A stretch of 64,000 nucleotides of DNA from Paragordius varius (lineage: Eukaryota; Nematomorpha). Of this stretch, positions 46,673 through 59,733 are shown in pieces. Every line of letters begins with the position of its first letter. Position 1 is the stretch's first letter. The stretch lies in the NCBI GenBank assembly GCA_964247055.1, contig OZ176057.1, positions 868,001 to 932,000 of the forward strand, written 5' to 3'. Under the pieces are notes generated by a model. That model was not told where the DNA came from. It saw only the letters and a program-made list of their open reading frames with translations, and did not search any database. The position numbers were made by a program, and so were the translations under genes.

Positions 46673-49600
46673 CTCTGACACAATCAGTCAAAAAACTTAC
46701 GCCTCTCATGAGGCGGTTGTGATCCATCACAATCAGATACCACAATACTAACTGTAATTTCCCAACCTGTCGATTATGAGAAGCGCTCACCTTTTTATAT
46801 TTGTTTTTGTAAATTATATAATGATTTTTTCATTCACACCCAGCAATATATTTATAGAAATATTTATAAAAAGGTTTTTTGGTTTGCGCCCTCTCGATAA
46901 CGATTTTTTTAGCTTCTACATTTATGTGAAGGTTCCCTCTACCTGTTCCCTTATCTTGATTCAGGCTGTTAGAGACATATCATGTTTCGAATAAACATGA
47001 TTTTTAATACCCTTGTATGTGCCTGTTCGATGCCCACATCTATCGGACACATGAACTCACCATCACATGTTTGAAGGCTTCCTTTCCACAAAAAGGAAGT
47101 TCTGGGGTCTAAATTAGACCTGACTGAGACGGTTACTGATATACCTTTTGGGACTAGGATCATCGTTCCCAACGATATGAACATTGCTTTGGTGGTTTTT
47201 AAGCCACTCTAGAGTCTTGTATGATTTAGAGCAACCAGCAATCCCACAAGGGTATGGATTGCTGCTCCCCCCTTTCGTTGGCCATATGAAAGACAGTAAC
47301 ATGTTTTTTCGTATTCTTTTCGTTTGAGAATTTAACCGCACACCCATTAACTGAACAGGATACTGAGGCGACTGTTTGTAAAGGTAAGTTAGTGACAGGA
47401 GTTAAGTCATTTGATTTCTTTCCAGGATGCGCAAACTCAGGTAATTTACCACTCTGCACAATTGCCCGTTTAAAATCCTCAAGATTTCGACATTCGACTT
47501 CGTGTATACGAAGTGACCCGTTATTACCATTGTATAGCACAAACCAGTCCAGATCTCGTTGGACATAGCGCTCCCATCTTTGCCTACAGCGTGCTCGGAC
47601 TTTTGTTTTACCCAGCACCCCATTGTATAACTGAGCTGCTAGTTCAGAAGTTTGGCCGAGGCATAGCTTCTGAACCAGCGAAGCCTTCTACTGCCCAACA
47701 GTTTATTCACATATGGGAGCTTTACCGCTGACCGGAGACTTGGAACGGGTACCTTATCTGATCGTGAAACACCCACACACGTTCTAATACAGTCATTGAA
47801 ACTATCCAATTTATTCACGTCTGCCTTAGTAGTATTCCACGTTTCACAGCCGTACAATAGAGATGGAACTACGAAATCCATTATCAGCTGCCGTTTTATC
47901 TTGTTGGGAATTTTCCTGCTTTCTAAGATAAGTTTCACTTTACGCAACACTACCCTCGCTTTTACTATTCTCCTTGTGATTTCACGGCTGACACATCTCT
48001 TCCTACTGATCTCAGACCCAAGGTACGTAAGGCTATATACGTTTTCAATTACAGACGTTTCTAGCATTATGAGTAGGTTGTCGTTAGAGCCCGTCAATTC
48101 TAAGACTTTTGATATGCTCATCGAAATTAGGATACCATATCGTTTAAACGTGGAGTTTAAACGTTATGCCAAGGAAAGTTCGCTTCGATTGTTACTGTCT
48201 ATCATGATATCATCAGCGAATGCTAGTATCTTCACTCCAGGAGTGCTCTGACTACAAGGGATTGCATTTATTTGAGTGATACTAATAGCTTCCAGCTGAA
48301 GATCAGCACGAAGGCATGACTCTAAAAAGATATCAAACAGGGCATGTGAGAGTCTGCACACTTGCCGAACCCGTTCAAGTTTGAACCATCGACTTTACTC
48401 TCGCTTTATTGCCTTATTTAATTGGCTAGAGCATTAGTAACTTCGGAGCGCAGAGCGCTTTCACCAGACAGTCCATTCATGCCCCATGAGGAACGCTATC
48501 GAACGCCTTCTCAAGGTCAATACACAAAGCACCTCTGTATCGGCTATTCGAGATTTTTCTTACACCCTTCGAGGGGTGAATATTATGTTACAAGTAGATT
48601 TCCGTTCACTGAACCCGCATTGGTCATCCCCACTTGTTTGGTCAACGTCTGCAATCGTTCGTTCACAATGCCAATAAAGATCTCCCCATCAATGTTGAGT
48701 AAGGAGATGGGACGATATGATTTGGGATCAATCGTCTTACCCTTATTCTTATATATCGGACATATCTCCGCGACTTTCCAATCTTCCGGAATGCAGCCCG
48801 TCCCCCAAACCCTTTCGAATATGCCTTTTAGGCATTCAAGGACCGATTCACCACCCGCATGATACAATTTAAGGGCTATACCACCCTCACCGCTACTCTT
48901 TCCGAATTTCATCTTCCATAACCGTTCGATTTCATCTCTTCCGCGGACATTATCGTTACCTTACACACCGCTAGCGAACAATGATTCACCAAAGATGTCA
49001 TCACCACATTTACGATACACTGATTCGTAGTATGTGGCTATATCTTCCACATTAGCATACGAACTCTTACCCGTGCCCAGCCACTTGTTGCAGGTGTTAA
49101 CCACCGCATTCAAAATTACAGAGATACTTTTAGAATTTTTGTTCACTAGACAGTGCCCCACTTCTGTGGCTTTCTTCTCTAACCATTCTGACTTAAGGGC
49201 GTAAAAGTTTTGTTTTAGAAATTTGTTTAGTCCTTTGAATGAAATCTTTCACTTTGAGTGGCTTTTCCAATAAAGATTGCTTTACGTTTCTGTTTGGTGT
49301 TAATGTCAAAAAAAATTTTTCTTTGTGGACCCGGCAACTCGTTCAACCCAGTCTTCGGAAGGAATATATTTAATTAATGCACTAACGTTGTTACATCAAT
49401 TTCCCCACTGTGTGAACCAAACCTTTCTTTTACGTTGTGTTCAAAGTTCCCTCTCAATTGTTTGTTAGTGACCAGGGTTAGAAGTTCATCTTAAGTTGGC
49501 CTCTTCTGTCGAGGTAGATCCTTTTTTGGACGAGTTCTTTGACTTGCACTGACAAATTTTTCCAACATCAACCTGTGAGTCCCGTAAGGTAACTTTCATC

Positions 49601-50612
49601 ATCCGTAACCCAGAAACTAATTCTCCTGAACAAGTATCTGATTATGGGCAAAAATTATGCTAGGGTGTACCCAAGTGACCTTTTTCCAATAAGGTTTTAG
49701 GAAAACGCTTCCAACAGCCTTAAGACTATGTAGATTACATATAACGAGGAGATTACCGTTATTGTTTCCCACACGATTTCTGGCAATGTTTAGTTTCCAA
49801 CATGCTATTAATTTAGCCTGAATCGATTTGAGCGTTGAAGTCACCAAGTACCATATATAGTGATTTTATGTCCAGTTGATCACCAAGATTAGTATAAAAT
49901 TCCGAATTTTTAACCACTTTTACCGACTCGACAGGAGAATAGACCGACAAAATCGTTACATCATATTTTTCAATCCTCAGCGTAGCAATTCTTGGACTAA
50001 TGTCATCAAATTGGCTATTCTCGGCAATATCCTATTTGATAGGGACCCGCATCCAAGTGTGCCCGCCTTATCACTTGAACCAGTAAGGAGCCTGTATGAT
50101 AGGAGTTCCTTGTCTATCCCCCCTGCATCTATGGCATTCCTGTACTGTGAGAATGTGAACGCCTTTCTTCTCCGCATCAACTGAAAGTTCTATTTCGTGG
50201 AGCTTACACCTCAGGCCGTTGACATTCAGGGTACCTATTTATATGCTTCTGTTACTAGAGCCTGGTCCCACTCTTTTTTCTCGGATCGTTCTAGCAGGAT
50301 AACTGTTTTATAGTATATTCGAATTAATAGTAGTTTTATAAATCATGATTGCTTTGAATAGGCAATGCTAACTGTGAGTTATGGGTTCGCCAGACCCCGA
50401 GAACTCAAGCCTACCTTCAGTTACATAGCCCTGTGCATGGACTGCTTGACCAGCTAGGATAATACCGGTATCGGTTTGTTGGAAGTTAGTCTCCTCCTTC
50501 CAACCCTTCACCTGTTAGACTTGCCTGAACCCCGTTTGCAGTCATTAAAACGCTGACTTTGCCCGCCGGATCACCACTTGGAGGTGGAATAGGACTCTTA
50601 TACAGCTGAGGG
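46673..50612 (-). mobile_element. LINE copy 3
   Basis: Offset 5823 bp from copy 2 and virtually identical; a private change is GACTTGCACT for GCCTTGCACT near 49542. It has the same fragments: RT 48583-48912, ADDI 48164-48361, thumb 47639-48121, fingers 47114-47618. It shares the frame breaks of copies 1 and 2, so all three descend from one dead copy. Confidence 0.85.
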
Positions 50613-50621
50613 ACGATCTAA

Positions 50622-50838
50622 TTTTTGACGCCATTTAAAACTTTTTTGATGAGTAGCACTGGTACTGAGTCTCTTTTTTTAAATTTTTATTAAAGTTTAA
50701 GGACTGTATTAAACTTATGAGAGCCTTACGCCTGCCTGCTTAGAGTGGGAAATTTCACAGTTTTGGAATTGTAAATCTGGCACGCCAGACAGGCAGTATA
50801 AGAGTCCAGTGTCCCATCTACTAAACCATCACGCCCAA
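50622..50838 (-). mobile_element. tRNA-like SINE, unit 3
   Basis: Duplicate of the unit 2 SINE with the same box-like segments. Confidence 0.52.
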
Positions 50839-50898
50839 CTCTCAAATAGTATTTGCACATAATATACTTAACATTTTAACAATTATTACTTATATTAC

Positions 50899-51264
50899 GG
50901 AATATATTATTTACAGCTCTACCTCGCTCTTAAACATTCACCATTGAACATTTTAAATCCATTCTTCATTCAAAATTCTTGGACCTATTTATAATCATTT
51001 TTAAATATCAAATTTAACCCCAAGAATAAATTAATTGTTATTGGGTTAATCTATTTCATTATTGATTTAAAATTTATTTAGATGGCATAGTGTTTATAAT
51101 TTTACCGATATCACATTAATTTTATACAAAGTTTTATTTTTTAAAAATATCAATTAATATACGTAATTTTTCATTAATTAAAACATAATTTATATTAGAA
51201 CGAATTCAAAGTGTTAAAGGGTGAATAGAATTGTGAGGGGGAATTATGTGTGGGTGATATAGAT
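50899..51264. mobile_element. MITE-C copy, unit 3
   Basis: Duplicate of the unit 2 MITE-C. Confidence 0.6.
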
Positions 51265-51537
51265 AAGAATTTTAGATAATATTGATTCCGTAATGGACAC
51301 TGTTAATTGTTTATAAGAACCTTAACTTAAATTATTATTACTTATATGGATAATTAATATAAACATCATTGACATTGTATTTAATACAAATAGCAATTTT
51401 TTAATCGCCTATCCTTTTATAAAATTTATAAATAGACCTGTACAACCACAAAGTAGTAAGTCATAAAATGAACTCAATTTAATCCAATGAATTATCTTTT
51501 ATTTATACTCTTGGTTGTCTATCCTAATTATAATAGA

Positions 51538-51643
51538 AACAATGAAATTCTAGCTTTCTGCAAAAACTATTTACATTATTTCCATTAGTTACATAAGGAG
51601 CATCCATCTTTATCAAAACAAAACCCTCGGTTTCTAGTTCCTA
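51538..51643 (-). pseudogene. antistasin-like exon relic, unit 3
   Basis: The same damage as the relics of units 1 and 2. Confidence 0.7.
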
Positions 51644-51820
51644 TAATTTCAGTTTTTACTGTAAGTTTTATTTCACTAATAATCTGCTATTTAACAATTT
51701 GGAGTTTAGGGGTGTACTTTATCCTTAGAATCAAATAATCTTAAATACCAAAGACCCCATAAATAACTATGAATAAAAAAATAAACTCATAAATATTTTA
51801 AAAAAACTCGGTATATAAAG

Positions 51821-52089
51821 TAAAAACTGAATTCAAACAAACAAAACTTTAAAAATATACAAATACTTTTTTTCTCGTAACATAGTTCGACTTTTAAAAT
51901 TTGATTTTTAAAATTTTAACTCATGAGTTACAGCAAATAATTGAATATAGATGGAAATTGGCAGAACACAATCTGTAATTTTATTGTAATTAAATAATAA
52001 ATTTAGCTAAAAATATGGTGTTCTTAGAAAAAAATTTATCTTTACATTTTTACGATTTGATTTGTCTATATATTTTCAATTTGTACTGT
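51821..52089. mobile_element. MITE-A copy, unit 3/4 boundary
   Basis: Duplicate of the copy at 45998-46266, abutting the next Thr-rich exon. Confidence 0.7.
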
Positions 52090-52091
52090 AT

Positions 52092-52258
52092 TCATGAAAA
52101 ATAACTTGTGGTTGGAGGACGTGTCGGTCTAGTGCGTTTTGTCGCACAAGTCGTTTTCGTAGGCTTAGTTTTGCATGTGGTTTGAGTTGTCCTTCTGCAT
52201 TTCGTAGTTCTTTTTGTCGGGCGTACCGTCGTACATGGTAAAACAGTTGTAGTTATTT
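52092..52258 (-). CDS. Thr/Cys/Lys-rich exon, unit 4
   Basis: The same 54-codon exon as units 2 and 3, with phase-1 acceptor at 52259-52260 and TGA at 52092. The frame is intact. Confidence 0.55.
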
Positions 52259-53031
52259 CTAAAAAAATAATTTAGATAACTTGTAAATTGTTTGCGATAT
52301 CTCCAAAGTTACCAAGGATGTTAAAGTAATTGGAAAATAGTTTAACAGTGGTATTTCAACCGCGGCCCTTAAAATAATTTTTTATTATTTATCAAATTTT
52401 ATATAAGTATAAAAATCTGCTAATGCTCTGTCAAACTTCTGTGAAATTTTCATCGGTATTATACTATATGGTGCACGGCACTTGAGGCTCGATAACTCTG
52501 ACACAATCAGTCAAAAAACTTACGCCTCTCATGAGGCGGTTGTGATCCATCACAATCAGATACCACAATACTAACTGTAATTTCCCAACCTGTCGATTAT
52601 GAGAAGCGCTCACCTTTTTATATTTGTTTTTGTAAATTATATAATGATTTTTTCATTCACACCCAGCAATATATTTATAGAAATATTTATAAAAAGGTTT
52701 TTTGGTTTGCGCCCTCTCGATAACGATTTTTTTAGCTTCTACATTTATGTGAAGGTTCCCTCTACCTGTTCCCTTATCTTGATTCAGGCTGTTAGAGACA
52801 TATCATGTTTCGAATAAACATGATTTTTAATACCCTTGTATGTGCCTGTTCGATGCCCACATCTATCGGACACATGAACTCACCATCACATGTTTGAAGG
52901 CTTCCTTTCCACAAAAAGGAAGTTCTGGGGTCTAAATTAGACCTGACTGAGACGGTTACTGATATACCTTTTGGGACTAGGATCATCGTTCCCAACGATA
53001 TGAACATTGGTTTGGTGGTTTTTAAGCCACT

Positions 53032-53865
53032 CTAGAGTCTTGTATGATTTAGAGCAACCAGCAATCCCACAAGGGTATGGATTGCTGCTCCCCCCTTTCG
53101 TTGGCCATATGAAAGACAGTAACATGTCTTTTCATATTCTTTTCGTGTAATCGCACATCCATTAACTGAACATGATACTGAGGCGACTGTTTGTAAAGGT
53201 AAGTTATTCACAGGAGTTAAGTCCTTCAATTTCTTTCCAGGATGCGCAAACTCAGGTGATTTCCCACTCTGCATAAGTGCCCGTTTCAAAATTTTGATAT
53301 TCGACTTGTATACGAAGTGACCGTTATTACCTTTGTTTAGCACAAAACAGTCCAGATCTCGTTGGACACACTGCTCTTTGCGTACAGTGTGCTCGACTTT
53401 CGTTTTACCCAGCACCCCATCGTACAACTGAGCTGCTAGTTCAGAGTTGCCGAGGCATAGCTTGCTGAACCAGCGAAGCCTTCTACTGTCCAACATTTTA
53501 TTCACATATGGGAGCTTCACCGCTGACCGGAGACTTGGAAGGGGCACCTTATCTGATCGTGAAACACCCACACACGTTCTAATACAGTCATTAAGAAAAC
53601 TATCCAATCTATTCACGTCTGCCTTAGCAGTGTTCCAAGTTTTACAGCCGTACAATAGAGATGGAACTACGAAACCCATTAATGGCTGCCGTTTTCTCTT
53701 GTTGGCAATTATCTTGCTTTCTAAGATATGTTTCACTTTACGCAACACCACCCTCGCTCTTGCGATTCTCCTTGTGATTTCACGGCTGACACCTCCCTTC
53801 CGACTAATCTCAGACCCAAGGTACGCAAAGCTATCTACGTCTTCGATTACAGACGTTTCTAGCAT
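53032..53865 (-). pseudogene. LINE copy 4a, thumb-to-finger region in one long frame
   Basis: A 277-codon frame with SFAYLGSEISRK, VVPSLLYGCKTWN, LDSFLNDCIRTCVGVS, LRWFSKLCLGNSELA and EFAHPGKK. The first finger has lost its normal spacing after CSVNGC. It is the longest uninterrupted stretch of this part in the window and a better guide to the family sequence than copies 1-3. Confidence 0.75.
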
Positions 53866-54161
53866 TATGAGTTGTCTTACAGCCCGTCAACTCTAAGACT
53901 TTCGATGTGCTCATTAGAATTAGGATACCATATCGTTTAAACCTTCCAATGTCAAGGAAAGTTCGCTTCGATTGTTACTGACTAGCACGATATCATCAGC
54001 GAATGCTAGTATCTTCATTGCAGGAGTGCTCTGACTACAAGGGGATAGATTTTATTAAGTGATACTGATACCTGCCAGCTGAAGATCAGCTTCATGAAGG
54101 CATGACTCTAGAAAGATGTTAAACAGGGCAGGGAAAGTCTGCACCTTTTCCGAACGCCCCG

Positions 54162-54736
54162 TTAGAGTTTGAACCAACGCGAGGTATTGCCTTTCGACTT
54201 TACTCTCGCTTTATTGGCGTATGTCAAATTGGCTATGAGCCTTGGTAACTTCGGACCACAGCTTGCTTTTCCTCGACAGTCCATTAATGCCCCATGAGGG
54301 ACGCTATCGAACGCCTCTTCAAGGTAAATAAAGACACAGTGCACCTCTCTATCGGCTATTCGAGATTCTTCTTGCAACCTTCAAGGGGTGAATATTAGGT
54401 TCAAGTAGATTTCCATTCATTGAACCCGAATCGGTAATCTCCCACCACTTGTTTGGTCAACGTCTGCAATCGTTCGTTCACAATGCCAATAAAGATCTCC
54501 CCATCAATGTTGAGTAAGGAGATGGGACGATATGATTTGGGATCAATCGTCTTACCCTTATTCTTATATATCGGACATATCTCTGCGACTTTCCAATCTT
54601 CCGGAATGCAGCCCGTCCCCCAAACCCTTTCGAATATGCCTTTTAGGCATTCAAGGACCGATTCACCACCCGCATGATACAATTTAAGGGCTATACCACC
54701 CTCATCACTACTCTTTCCGAATTTCATCTTCCTCAA
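54162..54736 (-). pseudogene. LINE copy 4a, reverse transcriptase fragments
   Basis: 54401-54736 carries RKMKFGKSS, IPEDWKVAEICPIYKNKG and KSYRPISLLN, followed by a VVGDYRFGFN segment. 54162-54377 carries the palm block YLEEAFDSVPHGAL in another frame. Parts of a broken RT. Confidence 0.75.
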
Positions 54737-55668
54737 TAACCGTTCGATTTCATCTCTTCCGCGGACATTATCGTTACCTTACACACCGCTAGCGAACAAT
54801 GATTCACCAAAGATGTCATCACCACATTTACGATACACTGATTCGTAGTATGTGGCTATATCTTCCACATTAGCATACGAACTCTTACCCGTGCCCAGCC
54901 ACTTGTTGCAGGTGTTAACCACCGCATTCAAAATTACAGAGATACTTTTAGAATTTTTGTTCACTAGACAGTGCCCCACTTCCGTGGCTTTCTTCTCTAA
55001 CCATTCTGACTTAAGGGCGTAAAAGTTTTGTTTTAGAAATTTGTTTAGTGCTTTGAATGAAATCTTTCACTTTGAGTGGCTTTTCCAATAAAGATTGCTT
55101 TACGTTTCTGTTTGGCGTTAATGTCAACAAAAATTTTTTCTTTGTGGACCCGGCAACTCGTTCAACCCAGTCTTCGGAAGGAATATATTTAATTAATGCA
55201 CTAACGTTGTTACATCAATTTCCCCACTGTGTGAACCAAACCTTTCTTTTACGTTGTGTTCAAAGTTCCCTCTCAATTGTTTGTTAGTGACCAGGGTTAG
55301 AAGTTCATCTTAAGTTGGCCTCTTCTGTCGAGGTAGATCCTTTTTTTGGACGAGTTCTTTGCCTTGCACTGACAAATTTTTCCAACATCAACCTGTGAGT
55401 CCCGTAAGGTAACTTTCATCATCCGTAACCCAGAGCAACCCGCAACCCCACATGGGTATGGATTGCTATCCCCCCTTTCCTTGGCTATATGAAAGACCGT
55501 AACATGTCTTTTCATATTCTTTTCTTGCGTATTTAACGGCAAATCCATTAACTCAACAGGATACTGAGGCGACTGTTTGTAAAGGTAAGTTATTGACAGG
55601 AAAGTCCTTTGATTTCTTTCCAGGATGCGCAAACTCAGGTAATATTTCACTCTGCACAACTGCCCGTA

Positions 55669-56079
55669 TTAAATCCTCAAGATCTCGACATTCGACTTCG
55701 TGTATACAAGTGACCTTTTATTACCTTTGTTTAGCACAAACCAATCCAGATCTCGTTGGACACAGTGCTCCCATCTGCCTACAGCGTGCTCCGATTTTCG
55801 TTTTACCCAGCACCCCATCGTACAACAGGGCTGCTCGTCAGAGGTTTGGCCGAGGCATAGCTTGCTGAACCAACGAAGCCTTCTACTGCCCAACAGTTTA
55901 TTTACATATGGGAGCTTCACCGCTGATCGGGGACATGGAACGGGTACCTTATCTGATTGTGAAACACCCACACACGTTCTAATACAGTCATTGAGAAAAC
56001 TATCCAATCTATCTACGTCTGCCTTAGTAGTGTTCCACGTTTCACAGCCGTACAATAAAGATGAAACTATGAAACCCAT
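55669..56079 (-). pseudogene. LINE copy 4b, thumb region
   Basis: A 136-codon fragment with SSLLYGCETWNTTKADVDR, LDSFLNDCIRTCVGVS and RRLRWFSKLCLGQ, continuing toward the finger region. Confidence 0.72.
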
Positions 56080-56204
56080 TATGAGCTGCCGTTTTATTTT
56101 GTTGGCAATTTTCTTGCTTTCTTAGATAGGTTTCACTTTACGCAATACTACCCTCTCTCTTGCGCTTTGTGATTTCACGGCTGACACCTCCCCTCCGACT
56201 GATC

Positions 56205-57120
56205 TCAGACCCCACGTATAAAGCTATATACGTCTTCAATTACAGACGTTTCTATCATTATGAGTAGGTTGTCTTTTGAGCCCGTTAAATCTAAGACTTT
56301 CGATTTGCTCATCGAAATTAGGATACCATATCGTTTAAACTTAGAGTTTAAACGTTCTAATGTTGGGGAAAGTTCGCTTCGATTGTTAGTGACTAGCACG
56401 ATATCATCAGCGAAGCCTGGTATCTTCACTGCAGGAGTGCTCTGACTACAAGAGGAATTTTTTTGAGTGATACTTTCTAGCTGAAGATCGGCCTCACGAA
56501 GGCATGACTCTACAAAAATGTTAAACAGGGTAGGTGAGAGTTTGGAACATTGCCGAACGCCCAATTCAAGTTTGAACCAACGCGAGGTGACTTTACTCGC
56601 TTTATTGCCGTAGGTCAAATTGTATGAGCCTTAGTAACTTCGGGCCGCAGCCCGCCTTTCCCAGACATTCCAATAATGCCCCATTAGGGACGCTATCGAA
56701 CGCCTTCTCAAGGTCAATGAAGACACAGTGCGCCTCTGTATCGGCTATTCGATATTCTTCTTGCAACCTTTGAAGCGTGAATATTAGGTTACAAAATGAT
56801 TTCCGTTCACTGAACCTGCATTGATAATCTTCCACCACTTGTTTGGTCAAGTCTGCAATCGTTCGTTCATTGCCACTGAAGATCTTCCCATTAATGTTAA
56901 GTAAGGAGATGGGACGATATGATTTGGGATCAATCGCCTTACCCCTCTTATATATCGGACATATCTCCGCGACTTTCCAATCTTCCAGAATGCAGCCCGT
57001 CCCCCAAACCCTTTCGAATATGCCTTTTAGGCATTCTAGGACCGATTCACCACCCGCATGATACTATTTTAGGACTATACCATCCTCACCACTACTCTTT
57101 CCAAATTTCATCTTCCTTAA
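56205..57120 (-). pseudogene. LINE copy 4b, reverse transcriptase domain
   Basis: 56602-56850 has the palm block FIDLEKAFDSVPNGALLECL. 56205-56618 has GVRQCSKLSPTLFNIF, then GFADDIVLVTNNRSEL and the KVLDLTGSKD block. The N-terminal RT blocks lie at 56843-57120 in a broken frame. Together these show the catalytic D of the palm and the ADDI pair of a LINE reverse transcriptase. Confidence 0.82.
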
Positions 57121-58188
57121 GGACCGTTCGATTTCGTCTCTTCCGGGGACACTTTCGTTACATTACACATCGCTAGCAAACAATGAACCACCAAAGATGT
57201 CACCACCACATTTACGATACACTGATTCGTAGTATGTGGCCATATCTTCTACATTTGCACAGTTTTCGGCTTACTTTCACTACCCGTGCCCAGCCACTTG
57301 TTGCAGGTGTTTACCACCGCATTAAGATACAGAGATACTTTTCGAATTTTTGTTCACTAGACAGTGCTTCACTTCCGTGGCCTTCGTATCTAAACATTCT
57401 AACTTAAGAGCGTAGATGTTTTTTTAGAAATTTGTTTAGTGCTTTGAATGAAGCCTTATCACTTTGAAGGGCTTTTCCACTAGAGATTGCTTTAGGTAGT
57501 TTCCGTTTGGCGTTAATGTCAACAAGAATTTCTACTTGGTTTGGACCCAGGCACACGTTCAATCCGGTCGTCGGAAACTTAAGGATACATTTAATTAATG
57601 CACCTTTAACGTTGTTACATCAATCTCTCCACTGTGTGGACCATCTCTTTTAGGTTGTGTTCAAAGTTCCCTCTCAATTGTTTGTTAGTGACCAGGGTTA
57701 GAAGTTTAAGTTGGCCTCTTATGTCAAGGTAGGTCCTTTTTTGGACGAGTTCTTTGCCTTGCACTGACATTTTTTCCAACACCAACCTGTGAGTCCCGTA
57801 AGGTTACTTTCAACATCCGTAACCCAGAAACTACTTCCCCTGTGAACTAGTATCCGATCATGGGTAAAGCCTTTGCCACTAGGGTGTACCCAAGTGATCT
57901 TTTCCAGTAAGGTTTCTGGAAAAAGTTTTCAACCCTTAAGACTATGTAGATTACATAGATTAACGAAAAGATTACCGTTATTGTTTCCCGCACGATTTTG
58001 GTAATGTTTAGTGTCCCGAACATGCCATTTTCGCATGATCGATCGACTTGAGCGTTGGTCACTAAGGACCATATATCGGGATTTTATGTCTCTCATTTAA
58101 GCACCAAGAGTAGCATATTCCGATTTTTCGACCACTTTTGCCCATTCGACCGGAGCATAGACCGACAAAATCGCTATATCATATTTTT

Positions 58189-58845
58189 CTACCCTCTGAT
58201 TAGCATCCTTAGACTAATGTCCTCAAATTGGCATTCTCGGTAATATCCTTTTTGATAAGGACCCGCATCCACGTGTGCCCGCCTTATCACTTGAACCAGT
58301 AAGGCGCTTGTATGAGAGGACATCCTTATCCCCCTCAATCCATGGCACTCCTGTACTGAGAGAATGTCAACGCCTTTCTTCTCTGCATCAACTAAAAGTT
58401 CATTCTCGCGGAGCTTACACCTCAGGCCGTTGACATTCAGGGTACCTATTTGGATGCTTCTGTTACTAGAGCCTGGTCCCACTCTTTTTTCTCGGATCGT
58501 TCTAGCAGGATAACTGTTTTGTAGTATATTCGAATTAATAGTAGTTTTGTAGATCATGACTTTGAATAGGCAATGTGCACTGTGAGTTATGGGTGTGCCA
58601 GACCCCGAGAACTCCCACCCTCCTGCGGTTACACAGCCCCGTGCATAGACTGTTTGGCCAACTAGGACAATACCGATTGTATCGGTTTGTCGGAGGTTAG
58701 TCTCCTCCTTCGACCCTTTACCTGTTAGACACTGAACCCCGTTTGCCGTCATTAAAACGCTGACGTTGGCCGCCGGATCACCACTTAAAGGTGGGGTATG
58801 ACTCTGATCCAGCTGAGGCACGATGAAATTTTTGACGCCATTCAA
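58189..58845 (-). pseudogene. LINE copy 4b, N-terminal region and endonuclease start
   Basis: A 218-codon open frame without an ATG; its first codons lie in the flanking SINE tail, so the true start is unknown. After a Ser/Pro/Thr-containing leader it has IQIGTLNVNGLRCKLREN and then KKGVDILSVQECHGLRG, the first two blocks of an APE-type endonuclease (the Asn of LNVNGLR and the Glu of QECHG are the expected active-site residues). In copies 1-3 the same region is broken. Confidence 0.76.
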
Positions 58846-59052
58846 AACTTTTTTGGTGAGTATTACTGGTACTGAGTCTCTTTTTTTAAATTTTTATTTA
58901 AGTTTAAGGACTGTAATATACGTGTGAGAGCCTTAACACTCACCTCACTACTTGCCTAGGGTGAGAAATTGCACAGTTTTAGAATTCTAAATCTGGCACG
59001 CTAGACAAGCAGTGTAACAGTGCCCCATTTACTATACCATCACGCCTAACTC
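58830..59052 (-). mobile_element. tRNA-like SINE, unit 4
   Basis: On the minus strand it begins GGCGTGATGGTATAGTAA with a B-box-like GATTTAGAATTCT. More diverged than the copies in units 1-3. Confidence 0.52.
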
Positions 59053-59103
59053 TCAAATTACACATAATATACTTGACATTTTAACCATTATAACTTATAT
59101 TAC

Positions 59104-59465
59104 GGAATATATTATTTACAGCTCTACCTCGCTCTTGAACATCTAAAATTCACCATTGAACATTTTAAATCCACCTTCTTTCAAAATTCACCTTCTAACT
59201 ATTTATATTCATCTTGAAACATTAAATTCAACCCCAAGAATAAATAATTGTTATTGCGTTAATCTATTATTGATTCGAAATATATTTAGATGGCATAGTG
59301 TTTATAATTTTTCCTATATTACGTTAATTTTATACAATCATTTTTTAAAAACATCAAATAATATAGGTAATTTTTGATTAACAAAAACATAATTTATTTT
59401 TGAAAAAAATTCAAAGTGTTAAAGGGTGAGAATTGTGAGGGGCATTTATATGTGAGTGGTATAGA
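59104..59465. mobile_element. MITE-C copy, unit 4
   Basis: The left terminus is TATATTATTTACAGCTC with AAAATTCACCATTGAAC. The right side has AAAGGGTGAGAATTG and ends near GTGAGTGGTATAGAT. Confidence 0.6.
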
Positions 59466-59733
59466 TATGGATTTTAGATAATATTAATTCCGTATGGAAA
59501 CTGTTAAATGTTTATAAGAACCTTAACTTAAATTACTTATATAAATAATTTATATGAACATCATTGACATTGTATTTAATAGAAATAGCATTCTAATTAA
59601 CTTAATTGCGAATTATTTTTTTAAATATAAAACACCTGTACAACCACAAAGCAGTTAGTTATAAGATGTAAATTTAATTCAATAAATTATCTTTAATTTA
59701 TATTCTTGATTGACTATCTTAATTTTAATAAAA
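59466..59733. other. AT-rich spacer of unit 4
   Basis: No gene seen; homologous to 39623-39895 with more differences. Confidence 0.4.

Larger units (their letters stand above)
52496..55434 (-). mobile_element. LINE copy 4a, mosaic, lacking the 5' half
   Basis: Three tracts: 52496 to about 53116 matches copies 2 and 3; about 53117-54450 is clearly diverged and keeps a longer open C-terminal frame; about 54450-55434 again matches copies 1-3 almost perfectly. At 55434 it ends abruptly inside the linker and joins the finger region of copy 4b. The endonuclease half is missing. Confidence 0.8.
55435..58819 (-). mobile_element. LINE copy 4b, older diverged copy with readable endonuclease start
   Basis: Many substitutions and small indels relative to copies 1-3. 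It contains fingers and thumb (55436-56125), RT (56205-57120), linker and endonuclease (58189-58845). The right flank is CACGATGAAATTTTTGAC, matching the LINE-free site at about 60740 closely. It is the most complete older copy, but still broken in several places. Confidence 0.82.

Noticed and set aside
35648-57407. Many plus-strand frames of 60-150 codons across the LINE copies.
   Set aside because: They are antisense shadows of the minus-strand LINE and repeat with it.
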